Source of the DNA: Anaerolineae bacterium
GTDB lineage: Bacteria > Chloroflexota > Anaerolineae > Aggregatilineales > Ch27
DNA: 64,000 nt
Direction: 5' to 3'
NCBI GenBank assembly: GCA_013178165.1
Contig: JABLXG010000001.1
Span: 81,605 to 145,604, forward strand
The translations under genes and the position numbers were made by a program. Below, piece after piece: positions 27,493-35,255 of this stretch (position 1 is its first letter; the number at the start of each line of letters is the position of its first letter). Under the pieces are notes generated by a model. That model ran no database searches. It was given only the letters and a program-made list of their open reading frames with translations, and was not told the origin of the DNA.

Positions 27493-30159
27493 ATGTCCGC
27501 GATGAAAGGCATCGAACCTTTCGAGCAAGTCATGATCTTGATCGTGCTTGCGACAGCATTCATCGCCCTGGCCTACGCCTACTGGCTGGCGCGGCAAACT
27601 TTCGCTGCCGACAAAGGCAGCCAGGCGATGCAGCGCATCTGGGGGTACATCCGCGATGGCGCTAACGCCTATCTGCGGACCCAGATTCGCACCATTGTCC
27701 CGCTGATTGTCATCCTTGCAGTGGCAATGTTCTTTAGCGTGGCGTTGGTCAAGCCAACCGGTGAAGCTAATGAACTGTTCTGCCCGGCCCTTGTGGAAGA
27801 GGCCTTCGCCCAGGATATCTCCGCAAACACCAGTCTCAGCGCGGAAGAGGTTGTGGCGTTGCTGGCCGAGCCACACGCGACAGCCAAGCAGGTGGCTACA
27901 GAGGCGGGGTATAGCACGTTCAATCCGGAGCGGGTGGCCGGTGCGGTGGATTGCCAGAGCGCTGTGTGGGGAGTGGCCATTGGCCGTGCCCTGGCCTTTG
28001 CGATGGGCGCCAGCTTCTCTGCGGCGGTGGGCTTCATCGGCATGAACATGGCTGTTCAGGGCAATGTGCGCGTGGCCGCGGCTGCTAACCGCAGCTTCAA
28101 AGAAGCGTTGAAGATCGCCTATCGTTCAGGGACAATCACGGGCATGCTGACCGATGGCCTGGGGCTGTTTGGCGGCACGCTGATCTTCATCATCTTTGGC
28201 AAGGCAGCGCCTGACGTTCTGCTTGGCTTTGGCTTTGGTGGCACGCTGCTGGCGTTGTTCATGCGCGTTGGCGGCGGTATTTATACCAAGGCGGCTGATG
28301 TTGGCGCGGACCTGGTGGGCAAGGTCGAAGCGGGCATGGAGGAAGACGATCCTCGCAATGCTGCCGTGGTGGCTGACCTGGTCGGTGATAACGTCGGTGA
28401 CTGCGCCGGTATGGCCGCGGACATCTTCGAGTCCTACGAAGTGACCATTGTGTCCAGCCTGATCCTGGGTCTGGCCCTGACCGCCATGACCGGCGAGTTG
28501 TTCTGGATCGTGCTGCCACTGCTGGTTCGCGGCATTGGCGTGATCAGCTCGATCGTGGGGACGTACGCGGTAGCGCTGTGGCGCGTAGACGACGCCGAAG
28601 AGGCGATGTATAAGAGCTACGAGATCTCCAGCGCGATCACGATCTTCTCTACGTTCACGCTGTCTGTGCTCTATGCTGGCTCGCGTGCACCTAGTGGAGA
28701 CACCCTCGCTCACCTGTCGCTCGGTTCGCTGGTGGCGGTAGGGGTAGCGCTGGCTGTGATCTTTAACCCGCTGACCTCGCTGGCAACCAGCGCCAAGAGC
28801 AAGCGCGTGCAGAAGATCGCCAAAGCTACGGCCTTTGGCCCTGCGCTGGTGATCCTGGAGGGCATGTCCCTGGGGTACATGTCCAGTGTCTGGTCGGTCA
28901 TTGTGATCGTCGCCGCGCTGAGCGCATCCATCCTGGTTTATAGCGTCAACTTCCCCAGCAACCTGTACCTGCCGGTGTTCCTGATCGGTGTGGCGCTCTC
29001 CGTCGTAGAGATTGTGCGTGGCTTCCGGCGCAATGATGTGGTTTCCGGTATCTTCCACGCGCTGTGGATCATGGTGGCGGCGCTCTTCCTGATCAGCATG
29101 CGCGTGCCAGTGGATCCGGGCACTGGTATGCCGGTGTCTTCAGGCCAGTTGTTCACGTACATCCTGTTCGGGGTGTCGTTGATCGGTGTGGGGATGCTGT
29201 CGCATACCGGCAACAATGTGAGTATGGATACATTCGGGCCAATCTCGGATAACGCCAACGGTATCGGCGAGCTTTCCGGTGAGGACTTCACGCCGGAATC
29301 ACGGCAGATCATGGCCGACCTTGACGCTGCCGGGAATACCACCAAGGCCATTACCAAGGGTGTGGCCATTGGCTCGGCAGTGATCGCGGCGGTCTCCCTG
29401 TTCGGGTCATTCTTCACGGATATCGAGCGCGTGCTACCGCCGGACCGTGTGTTCGAGCGCGTCATCAATCTGGCCGATCCAACCGTGTTTGTAGGGCTGT
29501 TGATCGGCGGGGCGATGCCGTTGCTGTTTGGCAGCCTGCTGATCAAGGCTGTGAATCGCGCTGCTGGCTACATCATGGACGAAGTGCGCCGTCAGTTGCG
29601 CATCCCGGAGATCATGAGCGGCAAGCGCACGCCGGACTACTCCCAGGCGGTGACGATCTCGACGCGGGCAGCGCAGAAAGAACTGATTCCGCTGGGTGTG
29701 ATTGCAATTGCGGCTCCAATTGTCGTTGGCTTGCTCCTCAAGGAGCAAGGGCTGGGTGGCTTCCTGGCAGGCGTGATCCTCTCCGGGCAGTTGCAGGCTG
29801 TGTTCATGGCGAACTCCGGTGGAGCCTGGGATAACGCCAAGAAGTACATCGAAGACGGTAACTTCGGCGGTAAGGGCACTGATAACCACAAGGCCAGTGT
29901 TGTTGGCGATACCGTCGGTGATCCACTCAAGGATACAGCTGGCCCGGCGCTCAACCCGATGATCAAGGTGATGAACCTGGTCGCGCTGATCATGGCTCCG
30001 CTGGTGGTGCAGTCCAGTGGCGGCGGCAGCGGCCTGACCGTTGGCGTTGCTGTGGTGGTGGGCGTTACCCTGATCCTGTGGGCGGTCCGCCGCAGTGACC
30101 GGGAAGAAGGTGGTGTGAGTTCTGAGGCGCTATCCCCGGAAACGATTGCCGCGAAGTAA
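27493..30159 (+). CDS. hppA: Membrane-bound proton-translocating pyrophosphatase, K+-independent type
   Basis: About 888 residues with some 16 membrane segments. The pyrophosphate site is complete: DVGADLVGKVEAG, then EDDPRNAAVVADLVGDNVGD, and C-terminal GGAWDNAKKYIE and KASVVGDTVGDPLKDT. At the position that separates K+-dependent from K+-independent enzymes the sequence is GNTTKA (Lys618), the K+-independent form, which usually pumps protons. The protein is longer than most, mainly because of an extra stretch at about residues 90-155 between the second and third hydrophobic segments. The start at 27493 has AAAGGAG upstream; the frame opens earlier at 27397 without support. It would use pyrophosphate hydrolysis to energise the membrane. 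Confidence 0.93.
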   Translation: MSAMKGIEPFEQVMILIVLATAFIALAYAYWLARQTFAADKGSQAMQRIWGYIRDGANAYLRTQIRTIVPLIVILAVAMFFSVALVKPTGEANELFCPALVEEAFAQDISANTSLSAEEVVALLAEPHATAKQVATEAGYSTFNPERVAGAVDCQSAVWGVAIGRALAFAMGASFSAAVGFIGMNMAVQGNVRVAAAANRSFKEALKIAYRSGTITGMLTDGLGLFGGTLIFIIFGKAAPDVLLGFGFGGTLLALFMRVGGGIYTKAADVGADLVGKVEAGMEEDDPRNAAVVADLVGDNVGDCAGMAADIFESYEVTIVSSLILGLALTAMTGELFWIVLPLLVRGIGVISSIVGTYAVALWRVDDAEEAMYKSYEISSAITIFSTFTLSVLYAGSRAPSGDTLAHLSLGSLVAVGVALAVIFNPLTSLATSAKSKRVQKIAKATAFGPALVILEGMSLGYMSSVWSVIVIVAALSASILVYSVNFPSNLYLPVFLIGVALSVVEIVRGFRRNDVVSGIFHALWIMVAALFLISMRVPVDPGTGMPVSSGQLFTYILFGVSLIGVGMLSHTGNNVSMDTFGPISDNANGIGELSGEDFTPESRQIMADLDAAGNTTKAITKGVAIGSAVIAAVSLFGSFFTDIERVLPPDRVFERVINLADPTVFVGLLIGGAMPLLFGSLLIKAVNRAAGYIMDEVRRQLRIPEIMSGKRTPDYSQAVTISTRAAQKELIPLGVIAIAAPIVVGLLLKEQGLGGFLAGVILSGQLQAVFMANSGGAWDNAKKYIEDGNFGGKGTDNHKASVVGDTVGDPLKDTAGPALNPMIKVMNLVALIMAPLVVQSSGGGSGLTVGVAVVVGVTLILWAVRRSDREEGGVSSEALSPETIAAK

Positions 30160-30196
30160 ACCAAGCCGGCTGCTTTAGCGCACAGTAGTCAAGCGT

Positions 30197-30236
30197 GAAG
30201 GGCGACTTCAATTCCTGAGAAGTCGCCCTTCTGTTA
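30197..30236 (+). terminator. Intrinsic terminator after hppA
   Basis: A perfect 13-base stem, GAAGGGCGACTTC (30197-30209) with GAAGTCGCCCTTC (30219-30231), 9-base loop, followed by a short T-rich tail (TGTTAT). Confidence 0.75.
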
Positions 30237-30281
30237 TACAATCGAGGCTATGCCGTTGCGTTCGATGCGACGAGACTGCTC

Positions 30282-31139
30282 ATGCAGCTGATTCATCTTG
30301 ACCGTGTGTATCGATTTCTGGGCGATGTCAGGCTTGACAACGCTGTGACGCTGCATGAGGTCAAGCGGTTGCCCCCAAACCGGCTGGGCTGGCTGGCGAT
30401 CGTCTTTGACCTGCTGGGGGGAATCGAGTTCATCTTCACGCTGCCGGGCTTTTGGGTGCCGTTTGTACACTGGTTGTGGCGGATACCAACGATTCTGGTC
30501 AGTGCCGGCAGCGTCAGCCGCGAGCTGGAAGATCAAACCTGGAACACCCTGCGCGCCACCACGCTCACCGTCCGCGAAATTATCATGGCGAAATTCGCGG
30601 CTATCATCCGCTATATGGAACCTCATTTCATGCTGGTTATCTATGTGCGGTCGATGCCGGTCATCATCTTTGGCGTGTCGTGGGTGGTCAGTACGCTGAC
30701 GGTGTTGCCGGCGCGCGGATTCGAGTACTGGGTGTCTACGTCGCTGGCTTTTCTGGCAGCGGGGGGATACTTGGTGGTGTCGCCAGTGCTGGACGTGGCG
30801 TTTGACGGCGCGCTGGGACTGCTGGTGTCAACCTTCAATGCGCGTCGCTCCACTGCGCTGATCGTCGCCGTGCTGATCCGACTCGTTGGCTTTCTGATTC
30901 CCATGATGCTGATTGTGCCTCTTTCCTATGGCCTGTTTGACAGCCTTGGCCGGCTGGATGTCATCCGGTTACGGGCCATCGCTGTGATGAGTACATTCGG
31001 CCCCAGTTATGCCTTTCTCTGGGGAATTGAGCGCTGGCTCAGTATCGCGATCGTGGTGGTCTACACGTTGGTACGGCTGGGGGCGATCCGACTGATGCTG
31101 AGGCTGGCGGTAGATCGCGCCGAGAAGATCGAGGTGTGA
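30282..31139 (+). CDS. ABC-2-permease-like membrane protein, orphan
   Basis: 285 residues with about six membrane segments. After the first hydrophobic region it has SRELEDQTWNTLRATTLTVR followed by EIIMAKFAAI, which resembles the pattern of ABC-2 type permeases (an E..T...L..TPL...EI..GK motif before the second membrane segment). The match is by pattern only. No ATP-binding protein gene is adjacent, so it may work with a distant ATPase or be a relic. It lies after the hppA terminator and before the copper operon promoter. Confidence 0.55.
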   Translation: MQLIHLDRVYRFLGDVRLDNAVTLHEVKRLPPNRLGWLAIVFDLLGGIEFIFTLPGFWVPFVHWLWRIPTILVSAGSVSRELEDQTWNTLRATTLTVREIIMAKFAAIIRYMEPHFMLVIYVRSMPVIIFGVSWVVSTLTVLPARGFEYWVSTSLAFLAAGGYLVVSPVLDVAFDGALGLLVSTFNARRSTALIVAVLIRLVGFLIPMMLIVPLSYGLFDSLGRLDVIRLRAIAVMSTFGPSYAFLWGIERWLSIAIVVVYTLVRLGAIRLMLRLAVDRAEKIEV

Positions 31140-31204
31140 TCTTGGTGAGTTCGGGCACCAGGCCACAGAAGGAGCGGCAGCCCAGATCATCCTTTGAAAA
31201 TGGG

Positions 31205-31233
31205 TTGACAACATCCAATTTATACGTTATGAT
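31205..31233 (+). promoter_or_regulatory. Promoter of the copper operon
   Basis: A consensus TTGACA (31205-31210), a 17-base spacer and TATGAT (31228-31233). Transcription would start at about 31240, at the left edge of the CsoR-type operator. Confidence 0.8.
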
Positions 31234-31240
31234 AGCGGAT

Positions 31241-31276
31241 GATACCCTCCCCCATGGGGAGGGGGGTGAGGGATAC
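31241..31276 (+). promoter_or_regulatory. CsoR-type operator
   Basis: A G/C-run dyad, CCCTCCCC-CAT-GGGGAGGG at 31245-31263, flanked by outer near-inverted GATACCCTC and GAGGGATAC (31241-31249 and 31268-31276). The layout (ATAC plus C-run, G-run plus TAC) closely resembles known copper-sensing CsoR operators. It directly follows the -10 box and precedes csoR. Confidence 0.75.
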
Positions 31277-31280
31277 TTCG

Positions 31281-31565
31281 ATGGATGACAGGGTACGCGC
31301 TGATGCCATTCAGCGGCTCAAGAGCACTGCTGGCCACGTCAACGGCATCATCCGCATGCTGGAAGAGGATCGCTACTGCGTGGATGTGATCAAACAGATC
31401 CAGGCGGTACAGGCAGCCCTGAATCGGGTCAACGAATCGCTTCTGGATAGCCATCTGCGCACCTGTGTGACGACGGCAATTCAGGGCGATGATCCTGCCG
31501 AGCGTGAGCGTGTCCTCAGTGAGATCACTGAAGTATTCCGCCACACCAACAAATCGTCCTCCTGA
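31281..31565 (+). CDS. csoR: CsoR-family copper-sensing repressor
   Basis: 94 residues, all-helical, with the copper-site triad Cys33, His58 and Cys62. The spacing is the same as the C-H-C triad of characterised CsoR proteins (C36-H61-C65 in mycobacteria). RLKSTAGHVNGIIRMLEEDR is the typical first helix. Cu(I) binding should release the protein from DNA. The start at 31281 is just downstream of its own operator, with GAGGG upstream, so autoregulation is likely. The frame extends to 31239 but that part is operator DNA. Confidence 0.9.
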   Translation: MDDRVRADAIQRLKSTAGHVNGIIRMLEEDRYCVDVIKQIQAVQAALNRVNESLLDSHLRTCVTTAIQGDDPAERERVLSEITEVFRHTNKSSS

Positions 31566-31584
31566 TTGCAGAAAGGGTTGTCTC

Positions 31585-31797
31585 ATGCAGAGCAAAACCT
31601 TCTCCGTCCCGAACATTTCATGCGGGCATTGCGTGATGACCATCAAGAACGAAGTCAGCGAACTGGCCGGTGTTAGCCGGGTGGAAGCTGACCAGCGGAC
31701 GAAGATGGTCAGCATTGAATGGGACGCACCGGCGACCTGGGAGCAGATCAAGGCGCGGCTGATTGAGATCAATTACCCGCCCGCCGAAGCCAACTAA
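31585..31797 (+). CDS. copZ: CopZ-like copper chaperone (heavy-metal-associated domain)
   Basis: 70 residues forming one HMA domain. The metal-binding motif is ISCGHC (Cys13 and Cys16), followed by the usual amphipathic helix and a C-terminal EINYPPAE. It would carry Cu(I) to the export ATPase encoded next. The ATG has GAAAGGG about eight bases upstream and lies 19 bases after the csoR stop. The motif lacks the Met of canonical GMTCxxC, which is common in stand-alone chaperones. Confidence 0.87.
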   Translation: MQSKTFSVPNISCGHCVMTIKNEVSELAGVSRVEADQRTKMVSIEWDAPATWEQIKARLIEINYPPAEAN

Positions 31798-31832
31798 TCG
31801 GCGTGGCGAGTTGAGTTCTGCAGGCTGAAATC

Positions 31833-31872
31833 AAATGGGGGCGGGTCAGTCTGCTCCCATTTTGTTTTCTGA
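31833..31872 (+). terminator. Possible terminator or attenuator between copZ and copA
   Basis: AAATGGG (31833-31839) pairs with CCCATTT (31856-31862) across a 16-base loop that can pair further (G-rich against CTGCTC), followed by TTGTTTTCT. It lies between copZ and copA within the presumed operon and could lower copA transcription. Confidence 0.4.
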
Positions 31873-31892
31873 AACGATCGAGGTGCTGGAAC

Positions 31893-34331
31893 ATGGGCGA
31901 TAAAACGTTGACCTTGCCGGTTACCGGGATGACCTGCGCCAATTGTGTGACTACTGTTGAGCGCAGTGTAGGGAAGCTGGAGGGGGTCAAGGAAGTCACC
32001 GCCAATTTTGCCACTGATCGGGTGACGCTGGTCTATGACGACAGCCTGGTCAAACCGGAGGCTGTGATCGAACGCATCCGCAAGGCTGGTTACGATGTCC
32101 CTCAGGAGACGATCGAGCTGCCGATTACCGGCATGACCTGCGCGAATTGTGCTCTGACGGTTGGCCGCGCCCTGAGGAAAGTGGAAGGTGTCCTTGAGGC
32201 GGATGTGAATTTTGCCAGTGAACGGGCACTGGTGAAGGTTGCTGCCGGTGTGTCGCGGGAAGCGCTGGTGGCGGCGGTTGAAAAGGCGGGCTATGGCGTG
32301 GTGCTGGCTGCTGAGGAAGATACGCTGGAAGATGCGGAGCAGGCTGCGCGGGAAGCGGAAATACGCCATCAGGAACGTCGTTTGCTTGTCGGGGCGATCT
32401 TCACCCTGCCGCTCTTTGTACTGAGCATGGGGCGTGACCTGGGCATTTTCGGCCACTGGGCGCATGCTGACTGGGTGAACTACCTGTTCTGGGCACTGGC
32501 TACACCGGTGCAGTTCTATGTTGGCCGGGACTACTATGTAGGCGCTTACAAAGCGCTGCGCAACGGCGCGGCCAACATGGATGTGCTGGTGGCACTGGGT
32601 TCCAGCGTGGCTTACCTGTACGGAATCCCGATCACGCTCGGTCTCCTGGATGGTCATGTCTACTTTGAGACAGCTGCGGCGATCATCACGCTGATTGTCG
32701 CCGGGAAGCTGCTGGAAGTGCGAGCTAAGGGACGTACCAGTGCCGCGATCAAGAAATTGATGGGTCTGCGCGCCAAGACGGCACGGGTTATCCGCGAAGG
32801 GGTAGAGGTCGATATCCCGGTCGCGCAGGTGCGTGTCGGGGATGAGGTGATTGTGCGCCCCGGCGAGAAAATCCCGGTTGATGGTATTGTGCTGGAGGGG
32901 CACAGTGCTGTCGACGAAAGCATGATCACCGGCGAAAGCCTGCCGGTAGATAAGCGGCCGGGGATGGAGGTCATCGGCGCGACGATCAACAAGCAGGGTC
33001 TCCTGCGGTTTAGGGCTTCCCGCGTGGGGCGCGAGACGGCCCTGGCTCAGATCATCCGTCTGGTGGAACAGGCGCAGGGTAGCAAGGCGCCCATCCAGAA
33101 AATCGCCGATCAGGTGGCAGCGGTGTTTGTGCCGGTGGTGGTGGTCATTGCGGTTGCTGTGTTCTTCATCTGGCTGGCCGCGACGGGGGACTTCACTGTA
33201 GCGCTGGTGCGGTTGATTGCGGTGCTGGTAATCGCCTGTCCCTGCGCCATGGGGCTGGCTACGCCGACGGCGATCATGGTGGGTATGGGCAAAGGGGCCG
33301 AGGCTGGCATTCTGTTCAAGAACAGCGAGGCGCTGGAACGCGCGCACAGGCTGACGGCCGTTGTCCTGGACAAGACGGGCACCCTAACACGCGGTGAGCC
33401 GGGCGTCACAGACATCGTCCTCCCTGAGCAAGCCGCCCTGAGTGAGGCGGAATTGCTCGCCCTGGCGGCCAGCGCCGAGCGCGGCAGCGAACATCCGCTG
33501 GGGCAGGCCATCGTTGGTGCCGCCCGCGCCAGAGAGTTGACTTTGGCTGATCCGCAGGATTTCGAGGCGGTGACCGGCCAGGGCGTCCGCGCTCGGGTAG
33601 ACGGGCGACAGGTACTGGTGGGCAATCTGGCGCTGATGCAGGCCAACAGCGTACGCCTGGATGGGTTGGAGGTCACCGCTGAACGGTTGCAGGGTGAGGC
33701 CAAGACGGCGATGTGGCTGGCGGTTGATGGGCAGGCGCGCGGGCTGATTGCCGTAGCAGATACCATCAAAGAGACCTCTGCCGCCGCGGTGCAGCGTATG
33801 CATGCGCTGGGCCTGACAGTGGTGATGATGACCGGGGACAACCGGGCAACGGCTGAGGCTATTGCCCGAACACTGGGCATTGACCGTGTTTTTGCCGAGG
33901 TCAAGCCTGGCGACAAGGCGGCCTATGTACGCAAGCTCCAGGAAGAGGGCTACTTCGTGGGTATGGTGGGCGATGGCATCAACGATGCTCCGGCGCTGGC
34001 TCAGGCCGATGTCGGTATCGCCATTGGCACCGGCACCGACGTGGCCATGGAAGCCGCCGATGTGACGTTGATGAGCGGCGATTTGCTCGGTGTGGCCCGG
34101 GCCATTGACCTGAGCAAAGCCACCATGCGCACGATCAAGCAGAATCTGTTCTGGGCATTTGGCTACAACACGGTGTTGATCCCGGTAGCGGCGGGAATCC
34201 TGGCGCCGTTTAGCTGGGCACCGCCTTTGCTGCAGCAGCTCCATCCGATTCTGGCAGCGCTGGCGATGGCTTTCAGCAGCGTGTCGGTGGTCACGAACAG
34301 CCTGCGGCTGCGCGGTAAGCGACTGGTCTGA
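31893..34331 (+). CDS. copA: Copper-exporting P1B-type ATPase
   Basis: 812 residues. Two N-terminal HMA domains each carry GMTCANC (Cys15/18 and Cys83/86). The membrane metal site is CPC at 449-451, the phosphorylation motif is DKTGTLT with Asp493, the P1B-specific SEHPLGQAI follows, and the hinge is [16 protein letters not shown]. The CPC motif with two HMA domains marks a Cu(I) transporter, located in the inner membrane and exporting copper. It follows copZ by 95 bases with a possible attenuator between, and is ended by a strong terminator. Confidence 0.95.
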   Translation: MGDKTLTLPVTGMTCANCVTTVERSVGKLEGVKEVTANFATDRVTLVYDDSLVKPEAVIERIRKAGYDVPQETIELPITGMTCANCALTVGRALRKVEGVLEADVNFASERALVKVAAGVSREALVAAVEKAGYGVVLAAEEDTLEDAEQAAREAEIRHQERRLLVGAIFTLPLFVLSMGRDLGIFGHWAHADWVNYLFWALATPVQFYVGRDYYVGAYKALRNGAANMDVLVALGSSVAYLYGIPITLGLLDGHVYFETAAAIITLIVAGKLLEVRAKGRTSAAIKKLMGLRAKTARVIREGVEVDIPVAQVRVGDEVIVRPGEKIPVDGIVLEGHSAVDESMITGESLPVDKRPGMEVIGATINKQGLLRFRASRVGRETALAQIIRLVEQAQGSKAPIQKIADQVAAVFVPVVVVIAVAVFFIWLAATGDFTVALVRLIAVLVIACPCAMGLATPTAIMVGMGKGAEAGILFKNSEALERAHRLTAVVLDKTGTLTRGEPGVTDIVLPEQAALSEAELLALAASAERGSEHPLGQAIVGAARARELTLADPQDFEAVTGQGVRARVDGRQVLVGNLALMQANSVRLDGLEVTAERLQGEAKTAMWLAVDGQARGLIAVADTIKETSAAAVQRMHALGLTVVMMTGDNRATAEAIARTLGIDRVFAEVKPGDKAAYVRKLQEEGYFVGMVGDGINDAPALAQADVGIAIGTGTDVAMEAADVTLMSGDLLGVARAIDLSKATMRTIKQNLFWAFGYNTVLIPVAAGILAPFSWAPPLLQQLHPILAALAMAFSSVSVVTNSLRLRGKRLV

Positions 34332-34349
34332 GCAACAGAGCGTGTAGGC

Positions 34350-34398
34350 CCGGCTGGCAATCAATACGGGTGATTGCCAGCCGGACCATGGTTTTGTT
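34350..34398 (+). terminator. Intrinsic terminator after copA
   Basis: A perfect 14-base stem (CCGGCTGGCAATCA at 34350-34363 with its complement at 34371-34384), 7-base loop, then a T-rich tail (GTTTTGTTGTTG) starting seven bases later. Confidence 0.75.
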
Positions 34399-34409
34399 GT
34401 TGCTTGTGC

Positions 34410-34438
34410 TTTACATCGTATTAGGCTTATGCTATAGT
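34410..34438 (+). promoter_or_regulatory. Promoter of greA
   Basis: TTTACA (34410-34415), a 17-base spacer and TATAGT (34433-34438). The transcript would start near 34445, leaving a leader of about 130 bases before greA. Confidence 0.7.
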
Positions 34439-34473
34439 ATCAGTGCCGGCGAAAAACATACGATAAAATCCGT

Positions 34474-34545
34474 GGATCGTCCCCGTGGCGATCCCTTCGT
34501 TTTGGTGATGAACAATGGTGCACAGCCCAGGCTGTGTTTTGTGTG
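34474..34545 (+). promoter_or_regulatory. Structured greA leader with terminator-like hairpin
   Basis: Two hairpins lie in the leader. The first is GGATCG/CGATCC (34474-34494). The second is CACAGC-CCAG-GCTGTG (34521-34536), followed directly by TTTTGTGTG. The second looks like a short intrinsic terminator and could release a small RNA or attenuate greA. Confidence 0.45.
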
Positions 34546-34574
34546 CTTATTTGCGTGTTCGGTGAGGATTAACG

Positions 34575-35048
34575 ATGACAGAACAACCAACCTATCTGAC
34601 AGCGGCTGGTCTTAAGGAACTGGAAGAAAGACTGGAATATCTGCGGACGGTGCGTCGGGCGGAAGTGGCGGAACGGTTGCGCCTGGCGATGGAAGAGGGT
34701 GGCGAACTGGTTGAAAACGCCGAGTACGAGGATGCCAAAAACGAGCAGGCCTTTGTAGAAGGCGAGATCATGCGTCTGGAGCGCATCCTCAGCAATGTCG
34801 AAGTCATCGAGTCCGATGGCCGCAAAGACATTGTCGGCCTGGGGGATCGGGTTACCGTCCAGGAGATTGGTGCCGCCAAGCCAGAAGTCTATTACATGGT
34901 TGGCGCAGCGGAGGCTAACCCGTTGGAAGGGCGCATTTCCTACAAGAGTCCGCTCGGCCAGGCGCTGATGGGCAAAAAGGTTGGCGAGAAGGTGACTGTC
35001 AAAGCTCCTGATGGGGAGATCGTGTTTGAGATCAAGGCCATCGAATAG
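34575..35048 (+). CDS. greA: Transcription elongation factor GreA
   Basis: 157 residues, the standard GreA length. The N-terminal coiled coil includes LTAAGLKELEERLEYL and ends in the tip EEGGELVENAEYEDAKNEQA with its acidic residues, which reach into the polymerase secondary channel. The C-terminal FKBP-like domain (YYMVGAAEANP, GRISYKSPLGQALMGK) is complete. GreA stimulates RNA cleavage by backtracked polymerase. GTGAGGATTAACG upstream supports the start. It has its own promoter, a structured leader and a terminator. Confidence 0.95.
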   Translation: MTEQPTYLTAAGLKELEERLEYLRTVRRAEVAERLRLAMEEGGELVENAEYEDAKNEQAFVEGEIMRLERILSNVEVIESDGRKDIVGLGDRVTVQEIGAAKPEVYYMVGAAEANPLEGRISYKSPLGQALMGKKVGEKVTVKAPDGEIVFEIKAIE

Positions 35049-35072
35049 CGCCTGCTCTCTTTGTGAGGCAAG

Positions 35073-35109
35073 GCGGTCTGTCTGCGCTGGTGTGGACAGG
35101 CCGCTTTTT
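35073..35109 (+). terminator. Intrinsic terminator after greA
   Basis: GCGGTCTGTC (35073-35082) pairs with GACAGGCCGC (35095-35104) with one G-U pair, 12-base loop, followed by TTTTT. Confidence 0.75.
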
Positions 35110-35255
35110 GTGCCGGGCACGGTGGAATGGGCGCCTGGACTGCCACCGGGCAGTACTCGTAGTGGCCGATGGGCTTGCCGAAATGGAATCCCGACGCTTT
35201 TGTTGCCATGCGTGTATGCACGACCGACCATGTTGAAGGAGAGGTCTCACGAGTG

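Noticed and set aside
28126-29058. Minus-strand frame of 310 codons within hppA
   Set aside because: It is antisense to a highly conserved membrane protein, with a composition rich in His, Gln and Asp and no ribosome site.
31794-33347. Long open frame (517 codons) on the minus strand across copA
   Set aside because: It is antisense to copA, whose domains and motifs are complete. The translation is His/Gln/Arg-rich with no family features, as is typical of a GC-rich shadow frame.
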